From contig JAKJXP020000027.1 in assembly GCA_022225965.2 (NCBI GenBank), positions 62,001 through 126,000 on the forward strand: DNA of 64,000 nt, in the 5' to 3' direction. Positions 59,501 through 64,000 of this stretch are shown here, piece by piece. Position 1 is the stretch's first letter. Every line of letters starts with the position of its first letter. The translations under genes and the position numbers were made by a program. This stretch comes from Diatrype stigma (Eukaryota; Ascomycota; Sordariomycetes; Xylariales; Diatrypaceae). The notes beneath the pieces are model-generated. The model saw nothing but the letters and a program-made list of their open reading frames with translations. It did not search any database and was not told the origin of the DNA.

Positions 59501-61345
59501 GTGAGATCAGAGGTTGGATCTGAGTTTGACATGTCGGGCAGATCAAGAGAGCCTAGGTCCATCCCCCCTGGTTGCTCATCAAAGAAGTTAAAATCAGCTT
59601 CGGTGATATCTGCATCTCCGAACATATCAGGTCCAAGTTCACCAAAGAGGTTTTCCGTATCAAATGATCCCCCATTTCTTTCCCTTTTCAACTCTGTGGC
59701 CTCCCAATTCCCGCCATCATGCTCAGGTGGAACATGTTGGCCAGCATCAACATCTACCATAACCGTTGTGGGTAAAGTGTTACCAGGGCTGGAAAGAGCA
59801 CCGTCGATAGATGGTGTTACACCAACCATCGGATTTTGAACATTGTCTGGTGGTGTCAAATATACAGGCCCTGGCGGGGCCGCGGTCTGGCGTAGAGCCA
59901 AAGGAGATAAGGCATTTGCACTTTGGGATAGTGCTTCCATCGATTCATGGGTAGCAGCAATAGCATTTCTTTCCCTTTCTTTCTTCTTACTTGCCAATTT
60001 TTCATCGCGGTCACCAGCGTCCAAAAACCACTCCTTCGCAAAAGAAAGAGGATCATAGCTCTTATCCAAATGAGAAGATGATTTGTTCTCTGCTTGGGTC
60101 GAAATAGCCAGTTTAGAGAGTGTCTTGCAAAAGCATAAGCTAGACGGCCATGATAGGCAGGGAGCATGACCCATATTTGGAGTCCGTCTCCCGTCAACCT
60201 TTAGCTCGCTCGGTTTTCGACGGACACGTTGGAGGCTTAGCCAGTTTTGAGATGTTATGGTCGAAGATGGCGCGTTACGGGCGTGTAGTAATTTTGCACA
60301 CATACTGCGCCACGACCAGTCCACCTTCTCAGGCCTTAGGCAGGAGACTTGTGTATCTGCTGGAGAGTGTCCAAAGCTTCCCGGGGTCGTGGGATCTCCA
60401 CTCGCCGTTGATATAGTTTGGTACGTGGCAAAAATGCCCAAGGGTGCGGCGAGGATGGTAAGATTAAGGGGTGGAAGTGGCTTATCGTTATATTCGGAGA
60501 AAGCCACGATGCCATTGACACGCGACAGGCTCATGGCGACCAGTAGGGTCCCTGTAGTTGTCAGATATACCCGTAGAGTGCCCAGGATGGCGGAAGAACC
60601 ACAAGCTCCAAGGTGGCCAACATTGGAGAGAAGAAACGTCCGAGCATTCAACGGTATCGCACCAGTCTTGGCACAGAAGTTGCAAGAGATTGCCGAAGCA
60701 ATAGCGGAAACGAGAGCTTCGTATGCATCCTTGATAAGTATCGATGATGGCATGCTTCTCGCATCGCCAGATGCAGCAACTTTGGGGTCTTGCTCGGGCC
60801 CCTGCAAAGAGAGGCCTTGACTAAACGGCATAGTAGCCGCCTGCATGCCCTTGAAGTTGCCATCAACCGTGGCAGATGCGCTCGACGAGTTCGAGCTGCT
60901 AGGCGTGTTAGAAGCACTGAGGCCAAACAAGCGGCTCCTAGCAAGCCCGAGTGGTTCAAAGACATTCTCCTCGACTAGCGACAGGGTATAACCGCATCTT
61001 TCGATCGTCCTCGGAAAGCTGGAAAGCCCCAGCTGACTTTCTGATGTGCCATCTTTCCGACCGAGTCTAAAACACCAAAGACCTCGGCGGGCAGTATCAA
61101 CATGCACTAGGTAACCGTCATTGCGCAGGGGCTTTTCTAGTTCGAAGGCGTTCGCGCCAAAGGGGGCAGCCGGCGTGGCAGGCTCGTAGAAAGCGAAGTT
61201 TACAGACGAGATATTATTCTAGATTAGCTGGTCAATACAGAGCTACGAAGCAAGGCGAAACCTAAGGGTAAGCCAGACGGCAACAGCTAGGGAAGGGAAA
61301 GCGCACAATCAATAAGGCATTAGTTTCATATTCACCAGTATCCAT
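56563..61345 (-). CDS. MED13: Mediator complex subunit 13 (SSN2/SRB9-like)
   Basis: Two exons (61345-61307, 61218-56563; intron 88 nt with GTGCGC donor) encode 1,564 residues. The 13-codon first exon (MDTGEYETNALLI) joins NNISSVNFAFYEPATP, the start of the Med13 N-terminal domain. The central part is disordered, with the recognisable MFGDADITEADFNFFDEQPG acidic motif near residues 530-550. The Med13 MID/C-terminal domain occupies about 880-1,560 and ends DARPWHIAAAEKGVRALYLL. MED13 links the CDK8 kinase module to core Mediator and is mainly repressive in RNA polymerase II transcription, in the nucleus. No further intron is needed, as the frame is open throughout. It is divergent from ENP2 across a transposon-like insertion. 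Confidence 0.92.
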
Positions 61346-62267
61346 ATCGTGATTCGTAACAATCGTATCGCAAGAGAAGGTGGGGAGGCTTCTCAGGAAA
61401 GACTGGGAAACCTCACAAGGGGCGACTGTTTATTGGGGCACAGTCGAATGTTGTATATAAAGAGATTCTTCGGTCATCGCATAAGGCACGTTCGAACCGA
61501 GTTGCTCGTCGCAATGTATGTTCATATATCTAAATCTCCAGCGAACGCCGGACTCCATCTCAAGGGAGAGTGTCCCAGGAGAATAGGTGGAGTAAACGGC
61601 CCGTAGCGGTCTCGGACGATGGCGGGAATGGATATCGGCGTAACGATGTCATGTACGATAATACGACTATTGGATGCGAAGGGGACAACACGAGAGGTTG
61701 AGTCTACCGTCGAGATATAGCTACCTAGGTAGGCAGCTAGCTAGGCGGGATAACGACACGGCGGTGGGTGAGGCGGGTGGTAATCGAGCGTTGTAGGATG
61801 CAGTCGGCATGGAATTGCGAGCGAGGCGACACGTTATATATCAGCCGGAAGGACACTGAAGGGACTTGGACGTCCAGCCGCGCTCTGAATAGCCTAGATA
61901 GCGGCTAGAGGGTTCGTAGATCAGATGGGTATGGGTGGAATGGGGTATCGTGTATTTGACTAGAGGCTGGAAAGATTCCCACCTGAGAAGTCTAGCCAAC
62001 TACTAAGTAAATAAGTAGATATTACGAAGTACTACACGGATCAGACGAATGGAGGCACAGCGAGTTTACGGTTTACGCCGGTGCTTGTTCCGCTCTTTGC
62101 CCCGTCTGGACTTTCTCTATCCACTGGAATTGGCGTTAAGCCAATCGTTGTTCTGCTGGAGACCGGGGGGCAGTGACGTCCTTACGACCCTCAGCGCCCT
62201 CGCAACCCCTGTACCACCTAGGTAGGTACATACATACCTACATACATACGTACGTCCATGTTACCTA
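61346..62267. promoter_or_regulatory. MED13 upstream region
   Basis: About 0.9 kb between the MED13 ATG and the inverted-repeat element, with CTACCTAGGTAGGC near 61,721 and TACATAC-type repeats at 62,226-62,252. No gene is supported. Promoter assignment comes from position. Confidence 0.45.
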
Positions 62268-62904
62268 CTCGTCAGGGCTCCAAACGCCTTCTGACCCACA
62301 TTTTGCCCGCTTCGCGGATGTAGTCAGGGACTTTTACTTTGTCACGAACTTCCATTTTGTCACATTAACTAGTACATATAATTTGTATGCGTTCCCACCC
62401 AAAAAGTATGTAGCGCACCGTATTGCAATGTCCCGCATTAATGCATCAAAATGAAGCCGGCCCCGAGGATTTCGACGATAATTATAATCGCTGCCTTCCG
62501 GAATGACTTGGATCAATTAATACAATTGACGCTTTCGAAGCTTAACGATAATTGCGATGGATGATAATTGCAGCTGTTGATAATTGTAGGCGTTGTTTGT
62601 AGCGGTTAAGGGGTGTTAATTGCAGTAGTTAGGGAATACGAATTGTAAGTATTAATAGGTAGGTATTGAAAATCCGTATTGGTTTATTCGATAATTTGCT
62701 ACAAAAGGCTTATATGCAAGTGTCTTATATTGGTGTATGCAGCTGTATTGGCAAATAGCGGAATACATAAAGTTGCACCTAATTTGTATGGGGAATTATG
62801 TAGATAACTTTACAAAATAAAGGTTCGTGACAAAATGAAAATCCCTGACCACATCCGCGAAGCGGGCAAAATGTGGGTCAGAAGGCGTTTAGAGCCCTGA
62901 CGAG
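62268..62904. mobile_element. Non-autonomous inverted-repeat element, 637 bp
   Basis: Long terminal inverted repeats, about 82 bp and weakly extendable to the mid-90s, begin CTCGTCAGGGCTC and include TTGCCCGCTTCGCGG. The left arm runs 62,268-62,349 and the right arm about 62,823-62,904. TA flanks both ends, consistent with a TA target duplication, though TA is short enough to be chance. The arms differ at about five positions, all C/T or G/A. The interior is AT-rich with repeated GATAATTG motifs and no open frame. This fits a foldback or MITE-like DNA transposon; the superfamily is unknown. Confidence 0.85.
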
Positions 62905-63595
62905 TACATACTCCGTAAAGCTTGGTAATGTACGTGTGTACATACCTACATACCTGCACGTGCATATGTACGATATCTCTGGAGTCCGCGATATGTTAAC
63001 GTCTCCACCGAATCATTCAGCTGGATCGGAGCCAACCGCAGCTAATGCAAGGCAGAGAGAGTCTGAGGAACTCAGGGTAGCAGGGTCCAGGAACTGGTAG
63101 GTACATAGTAGAGCAGAGCTGGAAGACCATTCTCCAAGCTCTTCTTCAATATATATGTTCTCTATAAAACACGACAATTTACAATTTCCCGCAAACCCGA
63201 CAGAAGAGTGCCCTGCTAGGCCTTTGTATCCAATGTAGTAGGTAATAGTCACAGTAGGCATGTATGTAGTATCGATCCTGATGGCATGCCTAAGGACCTG
63301 GAGAATCGGGATCTGCTGGTCCCGTCCTCTCACCGCTTACCCACCTGGGCTTAGCATCTGACGGACGAGACAGGCAGATAGGAACTTATCGCTATCGCCC
63401 CGCCAAAATTTATTTTCTAGCGACCGAGTACTTCGTCGCAGCGTGGCACTTGGACTGACTCTCTATCTCGAGCTGCACCAACTTCTACCAGCCTGCCTAT
63501 CAAGCCGATCGCATCAAGTCCGTTCGACTCCTACAATCATTTTTACAAATGCGACGGTAACATACCACTAGCTAATAAGGACAGACCTTCGCATC
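62905..63595. promoter_or_regulatory. ENP2 upstream region
   Basis: DNA between the inverted-repeat element and the ENP2 start codon, with TACATACCTACATACC-like repeats near 62,940. It probably includes the ENP2 promoter and leader. Confidence 0.45.
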
Positions 63596-64000
63596 ATGAA
63601 GGTCACCAACCAAGGAGATGTTGCTGTGTACACAGTAGCCGGCGCATCGACTTCTCGGCTTCCAGAATGGCTCGCTCGCCAACAAAAACGTAACTTGAAA
63701 AATGATCCCGAGTATCAGAACCGAGTAGAAGTCCTGCAGGACTTCGAATTCGAGGAAGCGAGTCAATGTATCCGCCTCTCCGAAGATGGCGAATGGATCA
63801 TGAGCACCGGCACCTACAAGCCTCAAATGCACGTCCACTACCTCCCTCATTTATCGCTATCTTTCGCCCGCCACACGACATCGCTGAACACCAAGTTCAC
63901 CCTACTTTCCACTGACTATTCGAAGTCCCTCCATCTCCAGAGCGACCGGAGGCTCGAGCTTCACACTCCCATGGGCTGCCATTACGAGTTGAGAATACCA
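63596..64000 (+). CDS. ENP2: Ribosome biogenesis protein ENP2/NOL10, 5' part
   Basis: The frame opens at ATG 63,596 and remains open for 135 codons to the window edge. The sequence begins MKVTNQGDVAVYTVAGAS and continues with LPEWLARQQKRNLKNDPEYQ, VEVLQDFEFEEASQCIRLS, STGTYKPQMHVHYLP and HLQSDRRLELHTPMGCHYEL, matching the N-terminus of NOL10/Enp2, a nucleolar WD40-type protein of the small-subunit processome needed for 18S rRNA maturation. Only the first blades are visible. The gene is truncated by the window end, not by mutation. Confidence 0.92.
   Translation, partial: MKVTNQGDVAVYTVAGASTSRLPEWLARQQKRNLKNDPEYQNRVEVLQDFEFEEASQCIRLSEDGEWIMSTGTYKPQMHVHYLPHLSLSFARHTTSLNTKFTLLSTDYSKSLHLQSDRRLELHTPMGCHYELRIP

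Noticed and set aside
1..64000. CRISPR arrays, operons, ribosome-binding sites and bacterial-type attachment sites
   Set aside because: The window is clearly eukaryotic with spliceosomal introns. The short repeats seen are microsatellites or transposon ends, not spaced direct repeats.

Overview
The window is a chromosomal segment from a filamentous ascomycete (Pezizomycotina, most likely Sordariomycetes). The evidence is short spliceosomal introns (about 50 to 250 nt, with CTAAC/CTGAC-like branch sites near the acceptor), strong GC-ending codon use in several exons, and gene families typical of these fungi (Clr5-ankyrin protein, Ecl1-type life-span factor, RSC9, Ctr86). Gene models were assembled by eye from open frames, splice signals and phase. 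Intron borders are therefore inferences, but every recognised gene joins in frame with family-like sequence across each junction.

Layout. Positions 1 to about 21,800 are gene-poor. The only gene I can support there is a small ECL1-like zinc-binding regulator (10,920-11,387, +); about 1 kb downstream is a 368-bp pogo-type MITE (12,407-12,774). The rest is intergenic DNA full of TACATAC and TACCTAGGTA motifs and microsatellites. From 21.8 kb on, the window is gene-dense: class II aldolase-like protein (-), histidine-phosphatase/phosphoglycerate-mutase protein (-), PRKRIP1-like spliceosome protein (+), CCT3 chaperonin gamma subunit (-), RSC9 ARID subunit of the RSC remodeller (-), a 444-residue unknown (+), Ctr86/ataxin-10 homologue (-), a large Clr5-ankyrin protein (-), a small unknown (+), a secreted FAD/berberine-bridge-type oxidase (-), MTAP (+), a small Cys/His-rich protein (-) next to an assembly gap, Mediator subunit MED13 (-), a 637-bp inverted-repeat element, and the 5' part of an ENP2/NOL10 ribosome-biogenesis gene (+) running off the end.

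Most recognised genes are housekeeping (transcription, chromatin, folding, splicing, ribosome assembly, methionine salvage). They are not a pathway cluster. Several are divergent pairs sharing promoters (RSC9/unknown, oxidase/MTAP, MED13/ENP2). Accessory-looking items are the Clr5-ankyrin gene, the oxidase, the small unknown ORFs and the two transposon-like elements.

The most unusual observation is in base composition. In the aldolase and MTAP genes, each long exon begins with G-ending synonymous codons and switches to C-ending codons after roughly 200-235 nt, and the pattern restarts at the next exon. I found no prokaryotic-type system, CRISPR array, or convincing tRNA or rRNA gene.
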